From a virus, in the IMG/VR virus record IMGVR_UViG_3300042314_000634, positions 1 through 47,452 of that record: a DNA stretch of 47,452 nt. One strand, given 5' to 3'. Position 1 is the first letter of the stretch; each line of letters starts with the position of its first letter. The notes under the pieces were generated by a model, which was not told the DNA's origin, did no database searches, and was given only the letters and a program-made list of their open reading frames with translations. The position numbers and the translations under genes were made by a program. Of the stretch, positions 22,605 to 30,518 are shown piece after piece.

Positions 22605-24251
22605 TTAGATATTAGCCAAACCTTCAACCAATACTTTACCGTAAAATTCTGGACGAACCAATTTTTTAGCGTAACGAGTCATAACACCTCTACGTGGAGT
22701 GAAGTTATCTGGGTCGTACACCAATGGAGTCAAGATTAAAGGTACATATGGAGCATAAACCGCACCAGTCTCAAGGAAGTTATTTCCTTTGTAACCCAAT
22801 AAGATTTCGTTAGAAGTCATGTAAGGGTTTTTGTAAACTGTGTAACGATTAGCCAAAGAACCAACTTGAGTTACACCAGCTGCGAATTGTTTAGCATCTT
22901 TATCAGCGTTTACAGAGAAAGCTGGGATTGATTCTAAAATAGTACAAACGTCTGGAGAAGCAACGATAAAGTTAGCTCCACCACGCATTGTCAATTGGTG
23001 AATCTTGTTAGATACTTTGTTTAATTTAGTTCCTAAAGTCTGGAACCAAGTGTTTTTAGTGTAAGCACTTGCGTTAGATGAATCTGCATCAATTGCAAAT
23101 TCTGAACCATTCCACTCATTACCAATCTTTGTAGACCAGTATTCAGTAGTTAATGCGTTTCCTTTCAATAAATCCAAGATTTCCAAGTCAATCTCTAATG
23201 AGATATATTCAGATAACATAGCAGTCAATTCAGCTTCTGCATCAATTGAGTGGTAAGCGTTCAAATCTTGTGCCAATTCTGGAGTCCAAACTGCTTTCAA
23301 CTTACGAGTTTTAGCAACGATTGCCTCTGATTTCAATTCTAAATCTACTTGAGGAATGTTCAAGTTAGTTCCACCTGATGGGTTGTTGATAGGGTCTCTA
23401 TCTTCGAAATCACCACGAGATGTTGCAGTTGGCTGTACAGAATATACTAAACCAATAGTTGCAGCAGTTGAACCTGAAGCCAATACTGATGAACTTACGA
23501 TTAATGATACAGTACCATTAGAAGAGTAAGTAGTCAATGCTGGGTAGTAAGTGTTGATTGAACCAGAAGTTCCACCTTGTAATGAACCAGATACATAGAA
23601 TGAACGTACTGCGTTAGTGTCAGCAGATAATGCTGCAACTGAAGCAGATGTTAAAGTAATTTTGTACAAGTTACCAGCAGCAACTGAAGCCGATAAAGAT
23701 GAATCAAAATTGATGTCAGATAAAGCAGTAACTTTAGCTGCAGTAGCGAAAGATACGATAGCAGAATTATCATTTACTGAATATGCATAACGTCCTTCAC
23801 CGTAAAGACCATTTTGAGCTACGTTAGTTGAACCTAACTTCGCTGCAGATGTTCCACCATATAATGATGTGCTAGATGCATCACCATATCCTTTTCCAGT
23901 TGTACCATATTTGAAATCCATGTAGAAAATCAAACCTGATGGTAAGTTCATTGGTTGTACCGAAACAAATTCCTTTGCTGCGATTTCACCGAATATACGG
24001 CGAACCAATGGTAAAGCTACACCAGACCATTCTTCAGAACCACCTGAAAAACCTGTCTTTGTAGTCTCATCTAATAATTGTTTTGCTTGGTTTTCTAAAA
24101 TTACAGCCATTCCGTGCTCTTCAGTTGCACCAGTTAAGCCTTCTAATAAACCAGTTTTTTCCCACTTGTTTTTCAACCCGCGAGTTTGCTCAAGCATAAC
24201 CGCAGTTGGGTTTTTGCCTTCCATTAATTTGTTTAAATTAAATTGTGCCAT
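22605..24251 (-). CDS. gp23: Major capsid protein, gp23-like
   Basis: A 548-residue protein with the T4 gp23 layout. The N-terminal 65 residues (LMEGKNPTAVMLEQTRGLKNKWEKTGLLEGL...) are helical and contain ENQAKQLLDE, a likely prohead-protease cut region. The HK97-fold body follows: WSGVALPLVRRIFGEIAAKEFVSVQPMNLPSGLIFYMDFKYG, then LKSEAIVAKTRKLKAVWTPELAQDLNAYHSIDAEAELT, cut here only by commas in my reading. The end is TRYAKKLVRPEFYGKVLVEGL. It forms the icosahedral shell after scaffold removal. It sits 19 nt after the scaffold gene on the same transcript, and an AAGGA 10 nt before the ATG is one of the better ribosome-binding sites in the window. Confidence 0.95.
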   Translation of the reverse strand: MAQFNLNKLMEGKNPTAVMLEQTRGLKNKWEKTGLLEGLTGATEEHGMAVILENQAKQLLDETTKTGFSGGSEEWSGVALPLVRRIFGEIAAKEFVSVQPMNLPSGLIFYMDFKYGTTGKGYGDASSTSLYGGTSAAKLGSTNVAQNGLYGEGRYAYSVNDNSAIVSFATAAKVTALSDINFDSSLSASVAAGNLYKITLTSASVAALSADTNAVRSFYVSGSLQGGTSGSINTYYPALTTYSSNGTVSLIVSSSVLASGSTAATIGLVYSVQPTATSRGDFEDRDPINNPSGGTNLNIPQVDLELKSEAIVAKTRKLKAVWTPELAQDLNAYHSIDAEAELTAMLSEYISLEIDLEILDLLKGNALTTEYWSTKIGNEWNGSEFAIDADSSNASAYTKNTWFQTLGTKLNKVSNKIHQLTMRGGANFIVASPDVCTILESIPAFSVNADKDAKQFAAGVTQVGSLANRYTVYKNPYMTSNEILLGYKGNNFLETGAVYAPYVPLILTPLVYDPDNFTPRRGVMTRYAKKLVRPEFYGKVLVEGLANI

Positions 24252-24270
24252 TTGTTTTGTTCCTTATTTG

Positions 24271-25443
24271 TTATTTAATTAATCCTGCTAATTGTTTAAA
24301 TCTATCAGAGTAAGCAGAATTTTCGCTGATGATTTGTTTTTTTACACCTGTACTCTTTTGTGGTTTAGAAGCTCCTTCAGTAATTCTCTTTACAGATTGT
24401 ACTTTCTTAACACTTCCACCCATCTTCATAGATTCGGCGATTGTTGAGTAAACCAATTTCACTTCACGAATTGTTCCAGTTCTATCGAATGAATCAATAA
24501 CTTTTGTTTTTTGTTCGTTAGTCAAATTGTATCCTCTAAATAATTTGTTAGAATATAAAAGTTTAGCGTTCAATAAGTTAATCTCATTGATTGTAGACTT
24601 CAAAGTTCTGATTACAGATATTGCTTGTCTCAATTCATTTTTCAATGATTTTGATTCTTCTACTGCTTTCTTCTCTTCTTCTTCCGCTGCTTCTTCATCT
24701 TCTAATTCTTTGATGATAGATTCGATGTTTAATTCTTCTTCACCATCTTCTTCTTCACCTTCTTCCATTTCAGGAGCTTCTTCTTCGCCGTTTTCACCTT
24801 CTAATTCAGCTATTTGCTTTCTTAATTCAGCAATTTTTTCTGCGTTAGGGTTTTCGTCTTCGTATTCACCTTCTTCCATTTCTTCTTCACCATACTCACC
24901 TTCTTCCATTTCATCTTCTCCTTCTGCGCCCAATTCGTCTTCTAATTCACGAATGATTGCTTCCAAATCTAAATCATCTTCCGATGGAGCTTCCATAGAA
25001 TCATCTTCCATATCTTCACCTTCTTCCATTTCAGCTGCATCTTCCGCTGCATCTTCCATTGAATCTTCATCTTCTTCTTCTGTGATTGATTTAGCGAAAT
25101 CGTAATCTTCTAACTCATCTTCTGGCTTACCAGAAGTTTTAGTTACGTCTGCTGCACCTAACTCATCTTCAGCTTCTGCTGAATCTAATGTTGGTTGTGC
25201 ACCACCCCCAATGTTAGAAGAACTTAATTCTTCTTCCATTTTATCTTCTTCTTCCTCTTCTCCCTCATGCATTTCGTCTTCAGCTTCCATATCTTCAGCT
25301 TCTGCACGTAATTTTTGAGAAAGAATTGACTTCAAACGAGGAGTAAATGCTTCCTCTAATTGAAGTTTTGCGTTTGCTAATGCAGTTTCTCTTACAGCTT
25401 TAGCATCGGCGATTGCTTCTTTTAACAATTTTGAACTTGCCAT
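24271..25443 (-). CDS. gp22: Prohead core scaffolding protein, gp22-like
   Basis: A 390-residue, extremely acidic protein. The N-terminus (SSKLLKEAIADAKAVRETALANAKLQLEEAF) is the helical start seen in gp22-like scaffolds of marine T4-like phages. Residues about 70-260 are long Glu/Asp runs with EMEEGE repeats. A C-terminal helical domain (LKNELRQAISVIRTLKSTINEINLLNAKLLYSNKLF) ends in basic residues. The scaffold fills the prohead core and is degraded by the gp21 protease. The acidic linker contains many possible cut sites. A TATATCTATA promoter lies 136 nt upstream, an unusually long leader for this genome. Confidence 0.9.
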   Translation of the reverse strand: MASSKLLKEAIADAKAVRETALANAKLQLEEAFTPRLKSILSQKLRAEAEDMEAEDEMHEGEEEEEDKMEEELSSSNIGGGAQPTLDSAEAEDELGAADVTKTSGKPEDELEDYDFAKSITEEEDEDSMEDAAEDAAEMEEGEDMEDDSMEAPSEDDLDLEAIIRELEDELGAEGEDEMEEGEYGEEEMEEGEYEDENPNAEKIAELRKQIAELEGENGEEEAPEMEEGEEEDGEEELNIESIIKELEDEEAAEEEEKKAVEESKSLKNELRQAISVIRTLKSTINEINLLNAKLLYSNKLFRGYNLTNEQKTKVIDSFDRTGTIREVKLVYSTIAESMKMGGSVKKVQSVKRITEGASKPQKSTGVKKQIISENSAYSDRFKQLAGLIK

Positions 25444-25579
25444 TTTTTATACTTGATTTTTTCTAAACCCATTGATTTCGGGTCTAATAGAATTTTGTTA
25501 GATTTTCGGTGAGTTTATATAAGGATAAACTATTCATCAACTAACAGGATATTAACCAAATGATATTGGTATTACATTA

Positions 25580-25589
25580 TATAGATATA
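25580..25589 (-). promoter_or_regulatory. Putative late promoter, variant TATATCTATA
   Basis: One mismatch from the consensus, located between the bS21 gene and gp22. The 136-nt leader to the gp22 ATG contains a GTTTAT/ATAAAC hairpin (25513-25530) and no convincing ORF. Confidence 0.45.
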
Positions 25590-25611
25590 TACTTTTTAAA
25601 AAAAAAGTAAA

Positions 25612-25854
25612 TTATTTATATAAACTACGAAATTTTTTTGGTATTTCTTTTAATTTTTTACCTCTGTAAAGGTCTTTTTGCTGAACTAATTGTTTTCTTT
25701 CAGCTTTTTCCATCATTTCTCTTTTAGTAACGGATGGTTTTGTAAATTGTTGTCTATCTCTTAATTCTTTAACAACACCAATTGCATCAAACTTTTTCTT
25801 TAATTTCTTTAATGCTCCAGCTATATTGCCGTCTTTTACTTCAATGTTAATCAT
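25612..25854 (-). CDS. rpsU: Phage-encoded ribosomal protein bS21 homologue
   Basis: An 80-residue basic protein. MINIEVKDGNIAGALKKLKK, then FDAIGVVKELRDRQQF and TKPSVTKREMMEKAERK, follows the bS21 pattern. That pattern is a short N-terminal strand, the ALKRFKRK helix, the G-V/T-xxELRxRxxFxKPSxxKR turn and a basic C-terminal helix. Bacteroidota bS21 keeps the same KPSVxKR stretch. bS21 sits on the 30S platform beside the 3' end of 16S rRNA. The C-terminus (DLYRGKKLKEIPKKFRSLYK) is longer than in Bacteroidota bS21. It lies between internal-protein genes and the scaffold gene. It could replace host bS21 to favour phage messages. The start context has no Shine-Dalgarno. Confidence 0.8.
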   Translation of the reverse strand: MINIEVKDGNIAGALKKLKKKFDAIGVVKELRDRQQFTKPSVTKREMMEKAERKQLVQQKDLYRGKKLKEIPKKFRSLYK

Positions 25855-25858
25855 AACT

Positions 25859-26221
25859 TTACTTTTGTTCTACTTTAGTATAACGTTGATTTTTATCGTT
25901 TTGTATTCTTTTCTTTGTTGATTTTACTTTATCATAAGATGGAGCACCATTGATATATCCACCAGGTAGGGATAAACCTACACCTGCACCACCAGGAAAC
26001 CCATCTTCTTTAACCATAGATTCTGAACAACCGATTGCATCATAGAACTTACTATAATCAAACTTTATTCCTTCGTCTTTAAATTGTCTTACCATATTAT
26101 CAGCAATAGATTTACGATTTTCTACATCTAATACTTGATTTAGAATATCAACAATCCCATCTACCATTTGGTATTCGTTATTATCTAACTTTTCTTTTAA
26201 TATGGTTTTTAACTTTATCAT
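25859..26221 (-). CDS. Probable internal head protein with targeting N-terminus (a)
   Basis: A 120-residue protein starting MIKLKTILKEKLDNNEYQ. The first ten residues match the MIKLKxLLxE pattern shared by five consecutive genes, with a gp21-style cut site (L-x-E) after Glu10. The body is helical (MVDGIVDILNQVLDVENRK, IADNMVRQFKDEGIKFDYSKFYDAIG), then a glycine/proline-rich tail (DGFPGGAGVGLSLPGG). It is coupled to the upstream gene by TAATG. By analogy with T4 internal proteins it may be packaged in the prohead and processed. What it does inside the head or the cell is unknown. Confidence 0.55.
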   Translation of the reverse strand: MIKLKTILKEKLDNNEYQMVDGIVDILNQVLDVENRKSIADNMVRQFKDEGIKFDYSKFYDAIGCSESMVKEDGFPGGAGVGLSLPGGYINGAPSYDKVKSTKKRIQNDKNQRYTKVEQK

Positions 26222-26616
26222 TATAGTTTCTTTAATAAAGTATCCATATCAATTTCAAATGCGTAACCTGCACCACTATATCTTTTATCTGCAATAACTT
26301 TCAATCCTAATTTCTTTTCTAAACGGATTTGAACTAATGATAAGAAATCATCTTCTCCACCATTACCTAATTTAGATATTACATTTTCAATTTTTGATTT
26401 ATCTTTTATAGATTTTGGAATTAAAACAATTTTACCATTATTTGAGGATGCCATAAACTCAACACCACTTGCTTGCGCAAAATCTAACTTTGTAGTTGCT
26501 TCTTCTATTACCTCTTCTTTGACCTGTGATTTGAATGCAGTATGGTATGGATTAGAATAAACAACTCCTTGCTCAAACTTACCATATCCTTTAACCAAAT
26601 CCGTTAGCTTTATCAT
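26221..26616 (-). CDS. Probable internal head protein with targeting N-terminus (b)
   Basis: I start this at the ATG at 26614-26616, which overlaps the upstream stop as TAATG and restores the shared N-terminus MIKLTDLVKGYGKFEQGVVY, giving 131 residues. The targeting pattern is weaker here: there is no Glu at position 10. The body has NPYHTAFKSQVKEEVIEEAT, then a small alpha/beta domain with ASSNNGKIVLIPKSIKDKSKIENVIS and RYSGAGYAFEIDMDTLL. No catalytic signature is visible. It belongs to the head-assembly operon and is probably prohead-associated. Function unknown. Confidence 0.5.
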   Translation of the reverse strand: MIKLTDLVKGYGKFEQGVVYSNPYHTAFKSQVKEEVIEEATTKLDFAQASGVEFMASSNNGKIVLIPKSIKDKSKIENVISKLGNGGEDDFLSLVQIRLEKKLGLKVIADKRYSGAGYAFEIDMDTLLKKL

Positions 26617-27170
26617 TATCCTATATAGCAATTAAGTTCGTATCCGTTTTTCATTCCGTATACCTGAATATGTAATTGTTTGTTTGATGGTTTTCCACCT
26701 TTAGTCAATTCAACCGATACTTTATTAGTCTTTCCTTCCGATGGTTTACGAGGTCCCATTCCTATCTTTCTAAATGAGTCATCATCATCTACCATATATC
26801 CTCTCTTCAAAGCGTATTCTTTTGCAGTTTGGATTGCTTCAGTATAAGATTTGTGATATACTTTTAAATCGTTTGCTTCGTTCAAAGACTCTACTACAAT
26901 TACCATTTGGTCTTTTTGTGGAATTGTATATTTTTTATTTCTTTTCCACGGAGTTAAAATTGCGTTACCTTCTGCATCTTTACCTACTACTTTTGATAAA
27001 TACGATTGTCCGATATTTTTAAAATCATTAGCGTTCTTTCCTACCCAAACATAATCTCCGTTTTTGGCGTTTTTCTCAAAATCAGAAACATTGTTGTATT
27101 GTTTTTTGATTTTCATTTGACCATTGGAGTCAAACTTTATTTCGCTTAATAATTCTTTTAGCTTTATCAT
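26616..27170 (-). CDS. Probable internal head protein with targeting N-terminus (c)
   Basis: A 184-residue protein starting MIKLKELLSEIKFDSNGQMK. LLSE at residues 7-10 is a good gp21-type cleavage site. A second candidate, SLNE, lies near residue 97, dividing the protein into a lysine-rich N-terminal half and a compact C-terminal domain. That domain has YTEAIQTAKEYALKRGYMVDDDD, IGMGPRKPSEGKTNKVS, and KQLHIQVYGM then ELNCYIG. It looks like a conserved small domain seen, from memory, in prohead regions of other marine T4-like phages. Function unknown. Confidence 0.55.
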   Translation of the reverse strand: MIKLKELLSEIKFDSNGQMKIKKQYNNVSDFEKNAKNGDYVWVGKNANDFKNIGQSYLSKVVGKDAEGNAILTPWKRNKKYTIPQKDQMVIVVESLNEANDLKVYHKSYTEAIQTAKEYALKRGYMVDDDDSFRKIGMGPRKPSEGKTNKVSVELTKGGKPSNKQLHIQVYGMKNGYELNCYIG

Positions 27171-27171
27171 C

Positions 27172-27681
27172 TTATTTTTGTGCTCTTAAATCTGCTAAAT
27201 CATCTGAACCAATATCACCATCTTTATCAACATCTAATTTGTGTTGATTTCCAACTAACTTTTCGTTACGGATACCTAATCTTTGATTTACTTCTTCTTC
27301 ACTTAATTCACTAACACCATAGTATCTACCTATAATGTGTCCCATATCTTCGTATAGGTTTTCCATTTGTGAATGTAATGATTTTGCTTCGTTAGCAATC
27401 TTTTCGAATTGAGATGATAGTTTCCCTAGCTCATTCATATTTCGTTTGACTGTGCTCTCGTCAAAGTGATTACCAGCTTCTTTATTAGCGAACTCACTAG
27501 CTGCATCTGTGATTGCACCCAATGTTTCAGCGATTTGTGCCAAATCATTTTCATTCTTTAACTTTGGTCCAAATGAACCATAAGTAGAAATGATTTCTAA
27601 AAAGTGTCTTCTTGCTTCGTTGCTTAAAGTTTGTTTAGATGCACCCACACCTTCACCTAATAATTTCTTTAACTTTATCAT
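27172..27681 (-). CDS. Probable internal head protein with EF-hand-like end (d)
   Basis: Starting at the ATG at 27679-27681 gives 169 residues beginning MIKLKKLLGEGVGASKQ, again with an LxE site (LLGE) at residues 7-10. The upstream in-frame start would add eight residues and hide the shared N-terminus. The body is a helical, coiled-coil-like domain (TVKRNMNELGKLSSQFEKI, NEAKSLHSQMENLYEDMG). The C-terminus DVDKDGDIGSDDL has ligands at loop positions 1, 3, 5 and 12 plus Gly6 and Ile8, so it fits a calcium-binding EF-hand loop. It is probably packaged in the head. The calcium role is inferred. Confidence 0.6.
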   Translation of the reverse strand: MIKLKKLLGEGVGASKQTLSNEARRHFLEIISTYGSFGPKLKNENDLAQIAETLGAITDAASEFANKEAGNHFDESTVKRNMNELGKLSSQFEKIANEAKSLHSQMENLYEDMGHIIGRYYGVSELSEEEVNQRLGIRNEKLVGNQHKLDVDKDGDIGSDDLADLRAQK

Positions 27682-27705
27682 ATTATTTTTTATTAAATAT
27701 TTCAA

Positions 27706-28224
27706 TTACATATCTAATTTAACTTTAGACTTAACCATATCTAAATTTTTCATAAATATTTGTACAGCTTCTCCAGCATCTTTAGTTTTTCCAAAAGATT
27801 TTATTATTTCACCTTCTTCAGTACCTAATGTTACATAATATTTATCACCTTCTTTAGCTATACCATATTTTATAGCACCATCTTTTGTAGATAAATAATC
27901 CATTTCGCCAGCATCACTATCTTCATTATCCATTTTAGCATAAATTTCTTTTGGAAGTGCATCCGATATATGGTTTACTTTTTTAGCTGGAGTGGATGTT
28001 GAAGTTGATTTAGGTTCTAATTTTTTTGGTTTACCAAAAATATTTCCGTTTGAAGAACTTCCAGTAGATTTTGTAGATTGCGATTTATCTTTTATAGCAG
28101 TATGTGTACCTGCTTTAATTGCAGAATCTCTATGTTCTTTTGATTTAAATACCGACGTGTTACCTGTTTTCTTATTAGTAGCAGTAAACGTTTCTTCGTT
28201 CAATAATTTCTTTAACTTTATCAT
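27706..28224 (-). CDS. Probable internal head protein with targeting N-terminus (e)
   Basis: With the ATG at 28222-28224 (TAATATG junction with the upstream gene) the protein has 172 residues and begins MIKLKKLLNEETFTATNKK. LLNE at residues 7-10 is a candidate gp21 cut site. The middle is a low-complexity, basic, serine/threonine/lysine-rich stretch (KSQSTKSTGSSSNGN, LEPKSTSTSTPAKK), as expected for a DNA-associated internal protein. The C-terminal part (DGAIKYGIAKEGDKYYVTLGTEEGEII) is a small beta-rich domain. The call as internal protein rests on the N-terminus and operon. Function unknown. Confidence 0.55.
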   Translation of the reverse strand: MIKLKKLLNEETFTATNKKTGNTSVFKSKEHRDSAIKAGTHTAIKDKSQSTKSTGSSSNGNIFGKPKKLEPKSTSTSTPAKKVNHISDALPKEIYAKMDNEDSDAGEMDYLSTKDGAIKYGIAKEGDKYYVTLGTEEGEIIKSFGKTKDAGEAVQIFMKNLDMVKSKVKLDM

Positions 28225-28225
28225 A

Positions 28226-28450
28226 TTATTTTGCTTCAAATTGTTCTATAAGTTTGATTGCCATATCAATATGTTTGATAGCTTCTTTGCTATAAGGTGC
28301 AATGTTATGCTTAACCTCTTTCAATCTATCTAATGATTTTTCACGAGTCATTGCGTGCATTGCTGCTTCTAACAAATCTCTTCTTTCTTGCTCATTAGAT
28401 TTGGCTTTAATCTTATTAGAAGCCATATATTGCGTTATATTAAATGCCAT
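28226..28450 (-). CDS. Small helical prohead-region protein
   Basis: A 74-residue, almost wholly helical protein (MAFNITQYMASNKIKAKSNEQERR, LLEAAMHAMTREKSLDRLKEV, AIKHIDMAIKLIEQFEAK). It lacks the MIKLK N-terminus of the genes that follow. Its location directly after the prohead protease resembles that of small core proteins such as T4 gp67 and gp68, which flank gp21 and gp22, but there is no clear sequence match. A role in the prohead core is inferred from size, charge and position. Confidence 0.5.
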   Translation of the reverse strand: MAFNITQYMASNKIKAKSNEQERRDLLEAAMHAMTREKSLDRLKEVKHNIAPYSKEAIKHIDMAIKLIEQFEAK

Positions 28451-28457
28451 ATTTTTA

Positions 28458-29042
28458 TTAGTTTAATTCTTCTATTATTTGTCTCATTAAATCTTGTGAT
28501 TTACACCACTTTCCACACTCTTCGATTTCTCTTTTCACACTTTCGTTCATAGAAGTTGGTGATAAAAATGCACCATGTGTAGATGGATTAGATACAAAAT
28601 CCCAACCAATTAGTTCAAAATCTTCTTGTACCATTACAGTATTATCTCTCATAGGTTTAACTGAACCCATACCTCTACTGCTAATACCCAAACGGATATT
28701 GTGTTTGAATAATTCTTTTAAGATGTTACCAGATGGAGTTGAAAGAACTTCTACTGTCCCACATAAATCACTACCATCCCACCAAATTTCTTTAATGTTA
28801 TGTGATACATTCTTTAAGTTAATAACGGTTGATTCTGGATGGTCTAATTCACCCAATGCTCTACGCTCTTGTATTAGGGTTTCGTATTTCTTTGCTTCCC
28901 TCTGTAATATGTTAAGAGGATAGATACGATGATTTTGGTTAGGAGCATCTGCTCTTTGCAAAACACCTTTAACCAAAAACTTGCCGTTTTCATCTTCTTG
29001 TAGCCTACCTTCAAAAAGGTTGTGTTCTATTAATAATCCCAT
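28458..29042 (-). CDS. gp21: Prohead core protease, gp21-like
   Basis: A 194-residue serine protease of the herpesvirus-assemblin/gp21 type. GELDHPE supplies His68 and GISSRGMGSV supplies Ser121/Ser122. The strand WWDGSDLCGTVEVLSTPSG and the IGWDFVSNPSTHGAFL segment complete the usual order. T4 gp21 sits in the prohead core, cuts scaffold, capsid and internal proteins after an (I/L)-x-E-type site, then degrades itself. The likely substrates are encoded around it: gp22, gp23 and the MIKLKxLLxE proteins. It starts three bases after the endolysin stop. Confidence 0.9.
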   Translation of the reverse strand: MGLLIEHNLFEGRLQEDENGKFLVKGVLQRADAPNQNHRIYPLNILQREAKKYETLIQERRALGELDHPESTVINLKNVSHNIKEIWWDGSDLCGTVEVLSTPSGNILKELFKHNIRLGISSRGMGSVKPMRDNTVMVQEDFELIGWDFVSNPSTHGAFLSPTSMNESVKREIEECGKWCKSQDLMRQIIEELN

Positions 29043-29045
29043 ATC

Positions 29046-29924
29046 TTATGCTAGTAAGTAGTAATACTCTTTAAAATGTTTGATTCGGTCAGCCAATCCA
29101 ATTGTACCACCATTTACTCTTTTTGTTATTTGTGTAACTACCGCATCGGAAGACCCACCATCAGCTAACTTATGTAATCCGTTTTTAGAGAAAAACCAAG
29201 CGGCCGAGAGTAAAGCGTACTTTGAAGCAACCACATCTGGGTTTGCACAAACATCTTCACCGATGGACTTACCGAATGCGGTATAGTTTTCCTTTCCAGT
29301 TAATTGAATATACCCACGCCCTCTGAATTTGTAGCCCTCACGAGTTGCTTCAACTCCATTTCCCATACGTCCACCATATACTCTACTTGCAATCATCTCC
29401 GGCTTTCTTTGATATGCCGTTGCCATTGCTACCGTTGGAAAGTATTTCTTAAATATACCCATCAATCCTTTTGCAGAATAGTTTAGGTTTTCTTGTGTTG
29501 CTTTGAAACCACCACTTTCATGTCCACATTGTGCCAAAAAGTGTGCTAATCTTAAAGGAGTGTTTATACCAAACTTCGCTGCCGTATCTGGAATCATAGC
29601 AATTACATTGGCAGGAATATGTCCTTTTAATTTATCTAATTTTAAACCAGGAAAAGATGGTGATGCTACTACTACTGGTGCAGGTGCTACAACGGGTGCT
29701 GGAGTTGGTGTTGCTACTACTACTGGTTTAGGAACTGGGGTTAAACCCATAATCTTATTCCAAGTATTAGGTCCAACAATACCATCAGCAGTCAAACCAT
29801 TTTTGGCTTGCCATGCTTTTACTGCATCTTCCGTTTTTGGTCCGAAATTACCAACTGGGTCTAGTCCCAATTTAACCTGTAATTTCTTTACATCTTCGTT
29901 ATTATCACCTCTCTTCAATAACAT
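29046..29924 (-). CDS. Endolysin: peptidoglycan-binding plus GH19 domain
   Basis: I start at the ATG at 29922-29924 (TAATTATG junction), giving 292 residues. A start ten codons earlier would overlap the upstream gene by 28 nt. Residues 1-58 are a PG_binding_1 domain with LKRGDNNEDVKKLQVKLGL and GNFGPKTEDAVKAWQAKNGL, then ADGIVGPNTW. A valine/proline/alanine linker follows. The rest is a family 19 glycoside hydrolase: AHFLAQCGHESGGF holds the likely catalytic Glu, followed by YGGRMGNG and FRGRGYIQLTGKENY. It hydrolyses peptidoglycan at lysis. No signal peptide is seen, so it needs a holin or other release. Confidence 0.9.
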   Translation of the reverse strand: MLLKRGDNNEDVKKLQVKLGLDPVGNFGPKTEDAVKAWQAKNGLTADGIVGPNTWNKIMGLTPVPKPVVVATPTPAPVVAPAPVVVASPSFPGLKLDKLKGHIPANVIAMIPDTAAKFGINTPLRLAHFLAQCGHESGGFKATQENLNYSAKGLMGIFKKYFPTVAMATAYQRKPEMIASRVYGGRMGNGVEATREGYKFRGRGYIQLTGKENYTAFGKSIGEDVCANPDVVASKYALLSAAWFFSKNGLHKLADGGSSDAVVTQITKRVNGGTIGLADRIKHFKEYYYLLA

Positions 29925-29926
29925 AA

Positions 29927-30517
29927 TTAATCCCTCTCTTGTTTTGCTTTCCAAGCTGCATCTACTTTATTAAAAAATGCTTTCTTTTCATCATCACTCA
30001 TAGATGGAATAGATTTACCAGCTTTATCCATTACTTTTTGGAAAAACTTTTGGTATTCTGCTTCCTCTTGCATTACCTCTCTTACGATTGATTTTAATGC
30101 TTCTCTCTTTAATGATTTTTGCTTACCCATAGTTTGTGGCAATCCGTTTGCTACATTTTCGATACCTTCTTTTACTACTTCTTCTTTAATTTTTTTAGAT
30201 GCTAATTTAGAATCGTGTTTTGATTTATTAGATGTATATGAACCATCACCCCACCACGCTACAATTGCATCAGTATCGGCAGTTGAATGAAATCCAGAAC
30301 CTGCATTAAATACATCTACAAATTGTAATCCTTTTTTAGATTTGATTAGGTCTTTAGCAAATTGAATTGCCTGTCTTTCATTACTAAACTTTTTAGCAGC
30401 TCTTATACCATCTGAATAATGAACTTCATATGCTTCTTGAACTTGTGCAGTTCTTGAACCAATTGGTCCACCTAATGCTTTAAGAGTAATGATACCCGAT
30501 TTTTGTAAATGTCTCAT
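29927..30517 (-). CDS. Hypothetical protein of the head block
   Basis: A 196-residue protein (MRHLQKSGIITLKALGGPIG...). Its middle part (AYEVHYSDGIRAAKKFSNERQAIQFAKDLI) is an alpha/beta unit. FHSTADTDAIVAWWGDGSY and a helical charged C-terminus (KREALKSIVREVMQEEAEYQKFFQKVMDK) follow. The REVMQEE region and the alternating Lys/Glu helices resemble small prohead-associated proteins, but there is no assignable family. It is linked to the upstream gene by TAATATG and lies just before the endolysin. Function unknown. Confidence 0.5.
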   Translation of the reverse strand: MRHLQKSGIITLKALGGPIGSRTAQVQEAYEVHYSDGIRAAKKFSNERQAIQFAKDLIKSKKGLQFVDVFNAGSGFHSTADTDAIVAWWGDGSYTSNKSKHDSKLASKKIKEEVVKEGIENVANGLPQTMGKQKSLKREALKSIVREVMQEEAEYQKFFQKVMDKAGKSIPSMSDDEKKAFFNKVDAAWKAKQERD

Positions 30518-30518
30518 A

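Noticed and set aside
24527-25105. Plus-strand serine-rich ORF of 192 aa
   Set aside because: It is the antisense of the Glu/Asp-rich scaffold (GAA/GAT codons read as TTC/ATC/TCT). No promoter or partner gene lies on the plus strand.
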